Shown here: positions 17,552 to 25,426 of the stretch, one piece after another
Layout: the number at the start of each line of letters is the position of its first letter
Numbering within the stretch: the first letter of the stretch is position 1
Assembly: GCA_002296525.1 (NCBI GenBank)
Contig: DBIA01000022.1
Coordinates: 43,090-102,154, forward strand
DNA length: 59,065 nucleotides
Origin: Candidatus Neomicrothrix sp. UBA814
Lineage (GTDB): Bacteria; Actinomycetota; Acidimicrobiia; Acidimicrobiales; Poriferisodalaceae
Direction of reading: 5' to 3'
Translations under genes and position numbers: made by a program
The notes under the pieces: model-generated
Databases searched by the model: none
What the model saw: only the letters and a program-made list of their open reading frames with translations
What the model was told of the DNA's origin: nothing

Positions 17552-18808
17552 GTGATCGACCTTCGACGCTTACGAGATGACCCGGCTTACCGAGCTGGAG
17601 TTGAAAAAAAAGATGTAGAAGCTGAGCAGATTGATGCTGTACTTGATGCTGACGAGCGACGTAGATCAGCAATGCACAAGGCAGAAGAGGCTCGCGCAGC
17701 GCAAAACGCCGCATCCAAAGAAATAGGTCGAGCTGAACCAAGCGAGCGAGAGTCCAAAATTGCAGAAGCCAGCAGACTCAAGTCAGAACTTGAAGCTCTT
17801 GAAGCTCTTGAGGATTCTGCAACCAAAGAGCTCGAAGAGCTCGCTCTGAAAATTCCCAACCCAGCACATGAAACAGTGCCGGTGGGTGGAGAAGATGACT
17901 TCAGCACTGAAAAAGAAGTCGGCGAGCAGACACCTCCGCCACCACACGATCATGCAGAACTGGGAGAGCTTTTAGGTCTCGTAGATAGTGAGCGTGCTGT
18001 CAAAAATAGCGGCAGCCGGTTTGCGTACCTAATGGGACCAGCGGTGCGACTCGAATTTGGGCTTGTCCAATTCGCCTTTGATGTTCTCGAAAAATATGGG
18101 TTTGTGCCAGTGGTTCCCCCCGTGCTGGTTAGAGAAGAAATGATGATCGATGCGGGCTTCTTCCCTACGGACAGACATCAGGTCTACGAAATCGCCGGCG
18201 ACGATCTTTTCCTTATTGGTACTTCTGAGGTCGCACTAGCGGGCCTCCATAGGGGCGAGCGGTTAGACCGTGATGCTCTGCCCATCCGCTACGCGGGCTT
18301 CTCATCATGTTTCCGACGCGAAGCTGGAACATACGGCAAAGACACCAGAGGAATCTTCCGGGTCCATCAATTCGACAAAGTGGAAATGTTTTCATTTTGC
18401 GACCCAGATAACAGCTGGGAGGAGCTAGAGACACTGAGATCCATCCAGGAGGAAATCGTTTCCGCTTTGGAGCTGCCGTATCGCGTCATCAACGTTGCGT
18501 CAGGAGACCTTGGTTCGGCAGCTGCAAAGAAATATGACCTTGAAGTGTGGCTGCCCTCTGAAGGCGCTTACCGTGAAGTGACTTCTTGTTCCAATTACAC
18601 CGACTATTCGGCGCGGCGCATGAGCAGTCGCTACAGAGACGAGAACGGAACCGGTTTGCTACACACCTTGAATGGAACCGCTTGCGCAATTTCCAGAACC
18701 CTCGTGTTTCTTATGGAAAATGGTCAGCAAAGCGATGGGTCGATCGCCATTCCTGACGCACTGCAGAGCTATGTAGGATTCGATTCTGTGCCGGGTGCGG
18801 CTAAGTAA
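17552..18808 (+). CDS. serS: Seryl-tRNA synthetase
   Basis: A 418-residue class II synthetase. The N-terminal coiled-coil arm (about 25-110) binds the tRNA-Ser long arm. The catalytic domain has motif 2 (FSSCFRREAGTYGKDTRG) and motif 3 (NGTACAISRTLVFLMEN), plus the TSE loop (IGTSEVALAG). GTG start giving MIDLRRLRDD, the usual SerRS N-terminus. No T-box or other leader is visible in the 67-base gap upstream. Its 3' end overlaps the convergent crcB gene by eight bases. Confidence 0.97.
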   Translation: MIDLRRLRDDPAYRAGVEKKDVEAEQIDAVLDADERRRSAMHKAEEARAAQNAASKEIGRAEPSERESKIAEASRLKSELEALEALEDSATKELEELALKIPNPAHETVPVGGEDDFSTEKEVGEQTPPPPHDHAELGELLGLVDSERAVKNSGSRFAYLMGPAVRLEFGLVQFAFDVLEKYGFVPVVPPVLVREEMMIDAGFFPTDRHQVYEIAGDDLFLIGTSEVALAGLHRGERLDRDALPIRYAGFSSCFRREAGTYGKDTRGIFRVHQFDKVEMFSFCDPDNSWEELETLRSIQEEIVSALELPYRVINVASGDLGSAAAKKYDLEVWLPSEGAYREVTSCSNYTDYSARRMSSRYRDENGTGLLHTLNGTACAISRTLVFLMENGQQSDGSIAIPDALQSYVGFDSVPGAAK

Positions 18809-19124
18809 ATCCCCAACGGATGCCAATCCAAGCCGCCCCGACGCCGCTAAACAATGTCGCCGCAAAATAGGCAGTTGCTAATAAACGAGAGCGCGAAAGA
18901 AGATCAGCCAGCTCGCGCGCCAACCCCGAAACTGTTGTCATGGCGCCGATCCCGGCAGTTCCGATAACTGTCATGATCGGATCGCCTAAACCTGCGAAAT
19001 AACCCAACGCCCAAGCACCAGTGGTGTTCAAACACCAAGTACCAAATATTCCCCAGCGACCGCTTACCGCCCAACGGGTTGTCGTTCCTAACGCTGCCGC
19101 AACAACGAATAAAACAACAATCAT
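18801..19124 (-). CDS. crcB: CrcB/Fluc fluoride channel, first paralogue
   Basis: A 107-residue, four-helix Fluc-family protein with the GTWCLNTTGAWALG helix carrying the conserved Asn. The family exports fluoride as antiparallel dimers. In the third helix the usual TTFSTF Phe box reads TTVSGL, so both Phe residues that line the fluoride pathway are missing. Encoded directly after a second paralogue (overlap 19121-19124), as in heterodimeric Fluc pairs in which one pore is degenerate. Confidence 0.88.
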   Translation of the reverse strand: MIVVLFVVAAALGTTTRWAVSGRWGIFGTWCLNTTGAWALGYFAGLGDPIMTVIGTAGIGAMTTVSGLARELADLLSRSRLLATAYFAATLFSGVGAAWIGIRWGFT

Positions 19125-19468
19125 TGTCTATCTCCCAACGACTTTCCGAGATCGAAACCAACTCCGCAACCCACGATGGTCGCTAGAGCTATAAGCGCAG
19201 CGAAAGACCACCGTTGACCTTCAAGAGCTGCGCCCAAAGAAACAGCAAGGGCAGCAAAACTGGTTAAGGAGCCGCATAATCCCACTGTGAACCAAAGAGA
19301 CTCCCACTTTGCATGACGTGAGCTAGACGCCCAGCCAATCAAGATGCACCCGCAAATGTTTGCGGCTAAAAGGCCGCAAGATTCCCCCGCGATTACTCCT
19401 AAAGTCCATCGAGCGCCCGCGCCGATAACTGCGGCAATTAATACAGCAGTTGCAACTCGCGTTGTCAT
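19121..19468 (-). CDS. crcB: CrcB/Fluc fluoride channel, second paralogue
   Basis: A 115-residue Fluc-family protein starting MTTRVATAVLIAAVIGAGAR; a longer in-frame version running through the pdxH start was rejected. Conserved features are LAANICGCILIGW (Asn helix) and the GLCGSLTSFAAL box, which keeps one Phe of the canonical TTFSTF. The 35-base divergent gap to pdxH is too short for a fluoride riboswitch. It probably forms a heterodimer with the product of 18801-19124. Confidence 0.88.
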   Translation of the reverse strand: MTTRVATAVLIAAVIGAGARWTLGVIAGESCGLLAANICGCILIGWASSSRHAKWESLWFTVGLCGSLTSFAALAVSLGAALEGQRWSFAALIALATIVGCGVGFDLGKSLGDRQ

Positions 19469-19503
19469 GGCATAGTGCCTAGTGGACAACCCGAACTCAA
19501 AAG

Positions 19504-20154
19504 GTGATGCAACAAGTGAATTCCTTACAACAAATTCGTGAGGCTCTAATGACCGAGGGTCTGATGGAAGAGGACGCTCCTTCAAATCCTATGGATTTGT
19601 TTGAGTCGTGGATTGCTTATGCAGAAGAGCTCAAGTTTCACAATGCAAATGCGATGACTGTGGCAACGGTTGATTCGAATCTGGCGCCTTCTGCGCGAAA
19701 TGTCCTATTGCGAGGGCGACTGGGGGAGAGCCTGGTGTTTTACACCAATTATGAAAGTGATAAAGCCGTTGATCTAGACCAAAATAACAAAGCGGCAGTG
19801 CTAATGGGTTGGCTGGAAATAGAGCGACAAATACGGTTTACGGGTGAAGTAGAAAAAATCGACGAGAGAAGCAGTGATAAATATTTCTCATCACGAGCAC
19901 GTGGATCCCAAATATCGGCTGTCGTGTCAAAGCAAAGCCGGCCAGTAGCCAGTCGAAATGAGATCGAAGCGGCATGGAGTGCGCTCGACGCTGAACTAGC
20001 TGATCTCTCGCCCGTCCGTCCTGATCATTGGGGCGGGTATGTTTTCACTCCCAACTCGATTGAGTTCTGGCAGGGTCGACCTAATCGGTTACACGACAGA
20101 CTCCGCTATCGACAAAAGGATGGCGCATGGATACTGGGTCGGCTCGCGCCTTGA
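19504..20154 (+). CDS. pdxH: Pyridoxamine 5'-phosphate oxidase
   Basis: A 216-residue FMN enzyme that oxidises pyridoxamine or pyridoxine phosphate to pyridoxal 5'-phosphate. Typical elements are SARNVLLRG and FYTNYESDKAVDL (FMN binding), RQIRFTGEVEKI, SRARGSQISAVVSKQS and the C-terminal FWQGRPNRLHDRLRY. GTG at 19504 or ATG at 19507 are equally possible starts. It is a stand-alone gene divergent from the crcB pair. Confidence 0.95.
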   Translation: MMQQVNSLQQIREALMTEGLMEEDAPSNPMDLFESWIAYAEELKFHNANAMTVATVDSNLAPSARNVLLRGRLGESLVFYTNYESDKAVDLDQNNKAAVLMGWLEIERQIRFTGEVEKIDERSSDKYFSSRARGSQISAVVSKQSRPVASRNEIEAAWSALDAELADLSPVRPDHWGGYVFTPNSIEFWQGRPNRLHDRLRYRQKDGAWILGRLAP

Positions 20155-20163
20155 AACTTTGGT

Positions 20164-20814
20164 TTACTCGTTTCGATTGGACCAATCGAGCGCTGCTGTC
20201 GCTAGGCCGTTGATCAAAGCTTCGTGATGCGGAACTCTTCCAGGCCCCTTAAAGCCAGTCCAAACTGGGCTCTTACCTCGGATTCGCGGAGGTAGTTCCA
20301 CCTGCACTCCTCCGCCTTTAGCAAGGTTCACCGGATTGTTTCGATGTTGACCGCGCAGAGCAGGTGGTATAGCAGAAATCTCGTGGACTATTTCATAGTG
20401 AGGTAAGTAAGGGATTAGCCGACACGCTACGAATTCGGCCAGATCACGGTTTTGGCCACCCAATAAAACAGATCGAAGCAAGTCAGGTCTCCCAAACCCA
20501 TGTATTGCCACGACCACATCTACATGGTCAAGGAAAAGCTTTAGATTTCGTGACTCATCAGGGCTCACAAGATGTGAAGGGATATGCCACTGGTCATCTG
20601 GACCTTGTAAAACTCCGTAGTACGAGGCTCCCGACCGTTCCGCTGCTGCAGAGGCAATGTCGTCCGTAACTTCCTCTAGCCAGCCGCCGTGGAAGGCCAT
20701 GAAGCCAAAACGTGAGCCGAGCTGGAGCACCTCGCTAATGCCTGGCATAGACAAGAGAGCCTCGAAAGGGCGATCGCGTTCCAATAATTCATGATCTCCC
20801 AGGTGCAATGCCAC
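20164..20814 (-). CDS. Poly-gamma-glutamate hydrolase family protein
   Basis: A 216-residue protein resembling the zinc-dependent gamma-PGA hydrolase/YmaC-type family: AFHGGWLEEVTDDIA supplies the metal-binding His/Glu, and the HIPS and VVAIHGFGRPD segments match later family motifs. The GTG start overlaps the ccdA stop, so it may be translated with ccdA-tlpA, although a redox link is not obvious. Members of this family are found in phages and bacilli, where they cut poly-gamma-glutamate; the substrate here is unknown. Confidence 0.65.
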   Translation of the reverse strand: MALHLGDHELLERDRPFEALLSMPGISEVLQLGSRFGFMAFHGGWLEEVTDDIASAAAERSGASYYGVLQGPDDQWHIPSHLVSPDESRNLKLFLDHVDVVVAIHGFGRPDLLRSVLLGGQNRDLAEFVACRLIPYLPHYEIVHEISAIPPALRGQHRNNPVNLAKGGGVQVELPPRIRGKSPVWTGFKGPGRVPHHEALINGLATAALDWSNRNE

Positions 20815-21671
20815 TAACTGTTCTCCTCGCTTGTCTCTATTGGTGATTTATTAGGCTGCAATAACCAGACGATCAAACCGAGAGCAATAATTACAGTTAG
20901 TAAAACTCCTGTCCTGACACCACCAATTTCACCGATAGCGGTGCTGAGGCTCGAACTCCATCCTTCGACAGATGTCACCAGAAAGTTTGAAGAACTACCG
21001 GTCCTCTCAATCAGCCAGAAGACCACAAGGTAAATGCCAGCGAGCAGCATCAGTATCCCCGAGGCGCGGTCGATGAAACGGACCATCGATCTGACTTTTT
21101 CGAGGAACGATGAGCGGGCCAAGGCCAAACTCATCGTAAGGGCCAACAGGGTGATGGTCATCCCAGCGGCATAGAAGAGAAATGCGATGATCCCAGCTGT
21201 AAAGCCAGTAACCGATGTAGAAACCACGACAATGAAAGTTGGTAGAGCGCACGAAATTGAAGCGACTGCATAAGAAACACCGAAAAGGAACAAGTTCCGC
21301 AGATCCTTTCCACCAGTGCCTCGTTCGAACTTCGGAAAAGCGAAATCGAGACGCTTGCCTGCGGTCACCGCACTTCCGAAGACGATTAAAAGCGTGCCAA
21401 TACAAATTGCGATCCAGGGAACTATTTCCCGGATAACGGTTAAGCCGGCAGAAACTAGTAAGCCTGTCGCCCCGAAAACTATGAGAAAGCCGCCCGAAAC
21501 TGCTGATCCCGTCCATAGGGCGCGGCTAACACTTGTGTTCGGACCGGGTTCCGCGTTGGCTTCGATACCGAGGAAATAAGACAAATACGCAGGCAACATT
21601 GCGAACCCGCAAGGATTAATGGTGGCGATTATGCCCGCGGTAAAAGCGAACGCAAGATTTAGGTCATTCAT
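20814..21671 (-). CDS. ccdA: Cytochrome c biogenesis protein CcdA (DsbD-like)
   Basis: A polytopic membrane thiol-disulfide carrier of about 285 residues with seven or more hydrophobic segments. The redox Cys residues lie in INPCGFAMLPAYLSY (first helix) and ASISCALPTF (fourth helix). CcdA moves reducing equivalents from cytoplasmic thioredoxin to extracytoplasmic thioredoxin-like proteins for heme attachment. ATG at 21671 overlaps the tlpA stop by eight bases (an upstream TTG at 21680 is less likely). It serves the many c-type cytochromes encoded in this window. Confidence 0.92.
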   Translation of the reverse strand: MNDLNLAFAFTAGIIATINPCGFAMLPAYLSYFLGIEANAEPGPNTSVSRALWTGSAVSGGFLIVFGATGLLVSAGLTVIREIVPWIAICIGTLLIVFGSAVTAGKRLDFAFPKFERGTGGKDLRNLFLFGVSYAVASISCALPTFIVVVSTSVTGFTAGIIAFLFYAAGMTITLLALTMSLALARSSFLEKVRSMVRFIDRASGILMLLAGIYLVVFWLIERTGSSSNFLVTSVEGWSSSLSTAIGEIGGVRTGVLLTVIIALGLIVWLLQPNKSPIETSEENS

Positions 21672-22206
21672 AATCGGCAAAACCTTCGAGTCGCGAAATA
21701 AGCCCCTCGTAGTTGATTACTCCGCTGTGGCTTTCCAAAATCTGTCCGTCTTTCGAGATGAACACGGTGGTAGGCATGGCGAATCCACCCAGCTCTATGA
21801 GTAAGTCGTTTTCGTCCAAACCAACTGAGTATGTCACGCCCGTAGATCTAACTAACTCAAGAGCGGGACGCCTACCCTCCACGGCGAGGCCGAGAATAGT
21901 GACCCGTTCACCGTGATTCGCATGGAGCTTCTCGAAGTCCGGCATTTCCTTTACGCAGGGAGCGCACCACGAGGCAAAGAAGTTGACAACTAAAGGTTTT
22001 CCGGCAAACGAGCCCAGCGACTGCTCTTCGCCTTCGAAACCCCTGAATGTCAGTTGGTAGACGCTGTCTGTCGAAGCAGCAAAAACTGAATCGTTTGCAT
22101 TGGTACTTTCTGATGGGCCTCCCTTACCAGCGAATAAAAAGATTGATGCGCCCGCGATGTAGAGCACCAGAAGACCAATCAATCGGCGTCTCCATGAATG
22201 GGTCAT
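21664..22206 (-). CDS. TlpA/ResA-like extracytoplasmic thioredoxin
   Basis: A membrane-anchored thioredoxin-fold protein of about 180 residues: N-terminal helix (RRLIGLLVLYIAGASIFLF), then a domain with the active site W-C-A-P-C (C81/C84 from this start) in FFASWCAPCVKEMPDF and the cis-Pro GGFAMPTTVF. It probably accepts electrons from CcdA and reduces apocytochrome c CxxCH sites. An in-frame ATG at 22260 would add 18 residues; 22206 is preferred because the signal anchor then starts normally, but this is not certain. Confidence 0.88.
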   Translation of the reverse strand: MTHSWRRRLIGLLVLYIAGASIFLFAGKGGPSESTNANDSVFAASTDSVYQLTFRGFEGEEQSLGSFAGKPLVVNFFASWCAPCVKEMPDFEKLHANHGERVTILGLAVEGRRPALELVRSTGVTYSVGLDENDLLIELGGFAMPTTVFISKDGQILESHSGVINYEGLISRLEGFADYE

Positions 22207-22264
22207 ATCGCTCTCAGTGTCGATCCGGGGTCGGTAGTAGTCACGGTACCCCTTGAACACGTCA

Positions 22265-22295
22265 GAGCCCCCAGGATCGTCGATCCCAGGGGCTC
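22265..22295. terminator. Long perfect-arm hairpin between whiB and tlpA
   Basis: The sequence forms two nested inverted repeats: outer arms GAGCCCC (22265-22271) and GGGGCTC (22289-22295), inner arms GGATCG (22274-22279) and CGATCC (22281-22286), with only a CA/CA mismatch and a single central T. No T-run follows on either strand, so it is not a textbook intrinsic terminator. It lies downstream of whiB and about 60 bases upstream of tlpA on the minus strand, where it could end whiB transcription or protect the mRNA end. Confidence 0.45.
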
Positions 22296-22408
22296 CTCGA
22301 CCAAGTCGGCTTGACGATTGCTGTTAGATGTCCGTTTCGGAAACCTTCAGCGGTCTCATCCCGACGGGTCTGCAAAGAAGTAGGTGAGGGTCCAACTTCT
22401 CTGTGCGA

Positions 22409-22738
22409 TTAAGCAGGTATCAGTTCCGGCGGAACTGGAACTTCGTCGACTGCTATTACAGGGCGTGCCTCTTTGGGTGGCCTGCCCCGGCCTCGTTTGC
22501 CGATAACAATTCGACCGTTTTCGATCAGCTGCCCACCCCAGATGCCCCAAAGTTCCTTTCGAGTGAGAGCAGCTTCAAGGCACTCTTCGCTGACCGGACA
22601 CTTAGCGCACATGGCTTTCGCGCGCGCTTGGTGGGCGACGTTGTCTGAAAAAAATAGATGGGTCAAAGTCCCGTTGTTGTCGTTGCAGCGGCCAGCTACG
22701 TTCCATTGGTCTTCGGTTTCGATGAGAAGTTCCAGCAT
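22409..22738 (-). CDS. WhiB-family iron-sulfur regulator, WhiB7/WblC-like
   Basis: A 109-residue WhiB protein. The four cluster ligands are C18, C44, C47 and C53 (AMCAKCPVSEEC), followed by the GIWGG turn at 65-69 that contacts sigma factor region 4. A basic AT-hook-like stretch RGRGRPPK (82-89) follows, the arrangement characteristic of WhiB7/WblC, which activates intrinsic antibiotic-resistance genes in other Actinobacteria. ATG at 22738 was chosen because AAGGAG lies seven bases upstream. The long leader with an upstream ORF and hairpin also fits this branch. Assignment to WhiB7 rather than another WhiB is inferred. Confidence 0.85.
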   Translation of the reverse strand: MLELLIETEDQWNVAGRCNDNNGTLTHLFFSDNVAHQARAKAMCAKCPVSEECLEAALTRKELWGIWGGQLIENGRIVIGKRGRGRPPKEARPVIAVDEVPVPPELIPA

Positions 22739-22801
22739 TGGTTTCTCCTTCTTCTTTCTGTTGACTGACTGAGAACTGGATTTGGTGAATAAAAGCAGCA
22801 A

Positions 22802-22823
22802 GGCCGCCGGTAAACCGGCGGCC
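22802..22823 (-). terminator. Attenuator-like hairpin in the whiB leader
   Basis: A perfect 10-base inverted repeat, ggccgccggt / accggcggcc, separated by two bases. On the minus strand it is followed by TTGCTGCTTTTATT, an imperfect U-rich tract, about 65 bases before the whiB ATG. It is placed to stop transcription before whiB. A segment at 22875-22882 (minus strand GGGCGGCC), inside the upstream ORF, can pair with the 5' arm of this hairpin and would prevent it forming. Confidence 0.55.
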
Positions 22824-22855
22824 CTGCAGTGGAATTCTTGATGTGCTTTTCGCAG

Positions 22856-23044
22856 CTACATCTGCTCCTCCGAAGGCCGCCCTGCCTGATGCTTAATCCC
22901 GGTGAAATATGGTGTCGGTGACATCGTGGCGGTCCCAGTATCGAATTTTGTTGACATGCGTGACCCGACATTCGCGCTGTAACAAAAGGCGCGGGGGGTT
23001 GAGTTCATAAAACTCGACCAGATTGTTGAAAGTGAGTCACTCAT
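22856..23044 (-). CDS. Upstream ORF in the whiB leader (62 codons), candidate leader peptide
   Basis: An ORF beginning MSDSLSTIWSSFMNSTPRAF and ending 32 bases before the attenuator hairpin. Characterised whiB7/wblC leaders contain a translated upstream ORF whose ribosome occupancy controls an attenuator, and the position here matches that layout. The ATG lies just after an AT-rich -10-like sequence, so the mRNA may be almost leaderless. The last codons overlap the segment able to block the hairpin. The peptide has no recognised domain, and its translation is not proven. Confidence 0.45.
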   Translation of the reverse strand: MSDSLSTIWSSFMNSTPRAFCYSANVGSRMSTKFDTGTATMSPTPYFTGIKHQAGRPSEEQM

Positions 23045-23048
23045 TGTC

Positions 23049-23080
23049 TTTATAAATTCTTACTTACGAGGATTAACGAA
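23049..23080 (-). promoter_or_regulatory. Putative promoter of the whiB leader transcript
   Basis: On the minus strand this AT-rich stretch contains TTTATA/TATAAA at 23049-23056, about five bases before the upstream-ORF ATG at 23044, preceded by TTTCGTTAAT near the expected -35 position. WhiB7-type promoters carry AT-rich DNA next to -35, which would allow autoregulation. The -35 match is poor, so the call is tentative. From here to 23205 only a short ttggc/gccaa repeat (23136-23149) was noticed. Confidence 0.3.
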
Positions 23081-23205
23081 ATAAAGGCCATCACAAACGC
23101 TTAGCCAAGGTCAAATGATTAAACCAGCTGAGCAGATTGGCCAGCCAACGAGGGTAGCCGGCGTATAGATGGGTTCCACCCAGCGCACCCTAAAGGACAG
23201 ATGAT

Positions 23206-24294
23206 TTAACCAAAGGAATATTCCAAGATTCCATCTGGAGTACGAGTCGCGTCGGTCTCACCAATCTGGCGAAGATGTTCGAGGTGAGCGAAAGTTTCTG
23301 ATTCGGCCATCGGACCCCAAGAACGTTGTTGAAAAAGTTCCTTCATGTATTTCTGGACAGAGGCGCGACCTAGCTGATCTGATGCCTCTCTGAGTAAATC
23401 CAGACGTTCTTCGTGGTGCTGTTTAATAGCATCAACTCGGTCTGCGAGATTAGTAAAGGGTTGCCCGTGCGCAGGAAGACCCAATCTGATGCCGTCGAAT
23501 TCGGCTACCCGATCCAAACTGACGAAAAAGTCTTTGAGCGGGTCAGCGGCTGGACCAAAGCCCGATATGTGCGGAGTGATTGTTGGTAGCACGTGGTCAC
23601 CGCACAGCATCAGACCCGCTTCCGGGTCGTAAAGACATAGATGATCTGTCGTATGCCCTGGAGTGTGCACGGCTACGAATTCCCGTCTCGCAAGGCGGAG
23701 ATGATCGGCGTCTTCAATTCTCTTCGTTGGCTTTGGTGTTGAAAACCAGGACCCGCCCCAGCCTTTGCGCATCATGGCGTAGCCAAGCCGCCTATGCCAT
23801 GGCATTTTGTATCGTTCTCCGCCCCAGGGGGTCGGGCCTCGAGGGCCAGTATCTAACCCAGCAAAGAGAGGGTCATCTCGCAGTTGTGCGTTCTCATTTG
23901 ACGAAGAAACATTTTGAAGGGGCTCATCGTCCTCTTCCTCGAGATTCCACCACATTCTAAAATTTTTGTGCGTGATGATCTCAGAACCGTATTTCTGGTG
24001 AAAGTGACCAGCGGCTCCAAAATGATCCGGATGGCTGTGAGTGATCACGATGGAGTGGACTCTTTCCGGAGGCACCTCGGCTTTAGCCAAACCCGCCATC
24101 AAAGCTTTCCAATTTGCGGGTCCGGGGAGCCCAGGGTCAACTAGCGCAGCGCCATTTTCATCGTCCAATATGTAACAGTTGACGTGACCTAAGCCAGGCA
24201 TCGACATAGGCAACTGCAGGCGACGAACGTTGGGTGCCAACTCGACCACTGCCTCATCAGGAGGCCGTTGTTCTTCGCGCATCGGACGATTCAT
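23206..24294 (-). CDS. MBL-fold metallo-hydrolase
   Basis: A metallo-beta-lactamase-fold protein of 362 residues starting MNRPMREEQRPPD. The metal-binding motif THSHPDHFG (HxHxDH) is clear, and GHTTDHLCLY and CGDHVLPTITPHIS supply further ligands. The C-terminal 100 residues are helical, as in the LACTB2-like group of thiolester or nuclease-like hydrolases. Substrate unknown. A longer in-frame N-terminus would lie within orn and was rejected. Confidence 0.85.
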   Translation of the reverse strand: MNRPMREEQRPPDEAVVELAPNVRRLQLPMSMPGLGHVNCYILDDENGAALVDPGLPGPANWKALMAGLAKAEVPPERVHSIVITHSHPDHFGAAGHFHQKYGSEIITHKNFRMWWNLEEEDDEPLQNVSSSNENAQLRDDPLFAGLDTGPRGPTPWGGERYKMPWHRRLGYAMMRKGWGGSWFSTPKPTKRIEDADHLRLARREFVAVHTPGHTTDHLCLYDPEAGLMLCGDHVLPTITPHISGFGPAADPLKDFFVSLDRVAEFDGIRLGLPAHGQPFTNLADRVDAIKQHHEERLDLLREASDQLGRASVQKYMKELFQQRSWGPMAESETFAHLEHLRQIGETDATRTPDGILEYSFG

Positions 24295-24316
24295 CACGGA
24301 GATTCTACCCCCGTAT

Positions 24317-24871
24317 CTAATCCGAATTCGATTTTTCAGCAATGTTGAAAAAGTGCTGACGATAGTGATGCAGTTCAGCAATGCTTTCGCGAATGTCATC
24401 GAGGGCTCGATGCGAAGTTTCTTTTTTGGGAACCCCTTGAAAAACCTTAGGATTCCATCTCCGTGCCAATTCCTTTGCAGTTGAGACGTCTATTGAGCGG
24501 TAATGCAAAAAATTTTCAATATCTGGCATATATACATCTAGAAAGCGTCGATCGGTGCCAATTGAATTACCGCACAGCGGAACGGACCTAGGTTTTTGAA
24601 TGTGTTCTTTGATGAAATTAAGCGTTAGTTCAGATGCTTCATTCATCGTTATCGATGACTTGCGTATTTCATCAAGCAAGCCTGAGCGAGTGTGCATATC
24701 GGTGACAAAGTCATCCATTTCTGCAAGCTGTGAATCATTAGCTTGAAGAACTAAATCCGGTCCTTCCGCGATAATTTCCAGCTCATCATCAGTGATGATT
24801 GTGGCGATCTCAACTATGACGTGCCGAGCGGGTTCCAAACCTGTCATTTCAAGATCCATCCAAACAAGCAT
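24317..24871 (-). CDS. orn: Oligoribonuclease
   Basis: A 184-residue DEDDh 3'-5' exonuclease that degrades nanoRNAs to mononucleotides. Visible motifs are WMDLEMTGLEP (first Asp/Glu), CGNSIGTDRRFLDVYMP and TSHRALDDIRESI with the catalytic His and Asp. Length is normal. The 22-base gap to the MBL-fold gene suggests co-transcription. Confidence 0.96.
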   Translation of the reverse strand: MLVWMDLEMTGLEPARHVIVEIATIITDDELEIIAEGPDLVLQANDSQLAEMDDFVTDMHTRSGLLDEIRKSSITMNEASELTLNFIKEHIQKPRSVPLCGNSIGTDRRFLDVYMPDIENFLHYRSIDVSTAKELARRWNPKVFQGVPKKETSHRALDDIRESIAELHHYRQHFFNIAEKSNSD

Positions 24872-24946
24872 GTCTTCATGCTAGGCGGAGTGCGTCTTGC
24901 AGAGAGGGTGCCTGCATCATCTTGCCGCTATGCCTAGAGTCAGGGG

Positions 24947-25384
24947 GTGGTTCTCATTCCAGTTCAGCGATTTGATTCCGATCTACCTCTCCCTGCATAC
25001 GCGAAAGCTGGCGATGCGGGTGCTGACCTCATTGCTAATGAAGAGGCGTCCCTATCCCCGGGTGGTGGCCGAGCGTTAATTGGTACAGGCATAGCAATCG
25101 CCATACCACCTGGATATGCGGGCTTTGTTCAACCACGTAGCGGGCTTGCTTTACGGCATGGAATTACGTGTCTCAACACACCTGGTTTGATTGATAGCGG
25201 ATATAGAGATGAGCTCAAGGTACTGCTCGTAAACACGGACCCGAACGAACCTTACGAAGTCCAGCGAGGGGATCGCATCGCTCAGCTAGTTATTCAAAAA
25301 ATCGAAGAAGCCGTATGGGAAGAAACCGACCAGCTCGACGAAACCGAACGCGGGCTAGGAGGCTTTGGTCATTCAGGTCGCTGA
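24947..25384 (+). CDS. dut: dUTP diphosphatase
   Basis: A 145-residue trimeric dUTPase that makes dUMP and keeps uracil out of DNA. The five motifs are present: AGDAGADL, PRSGLALR, GLIDSGYRDELKV, RGDRIAQLV and the C-terminal RGLGGFGHSGR. In motif 5 the common GFGSTG reads GFGHSG, a tolerated variation. GTG start at 24947. Confidence 0.96.
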   Translation: MVLIPVQRFDSDLPLPAYAKAGDAGADLIANEEASLSPGGGRALIGTGIAIAIPPGYAGFVQPRSGLALRHGITCLNTPGLIDSGYRDELKVLLVNTDPNEPYEVQRGDRIAQLVIQKIEEAVWEETDQLDETERGLGGFGHSGR

Positions 25385-25426
25385 ACCTCTATTTAGCTGT
25401 CTCACCCTGTTGGGAAACTAGAGCTT

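Noticed and set aside
19469..19503. Fluoride riboswitch ahead of the crcB genes
   Set aside because: The 35-base divergent gap is too short for the fluoride aptamer and no matching stem was seen.
23136..23149. Short TTGGC/GCCAA palindrome upstream of the leader region
   Set aside because: Five-base arms are common by chance and it sits downstream of the MBL-fold gene without a T-run.
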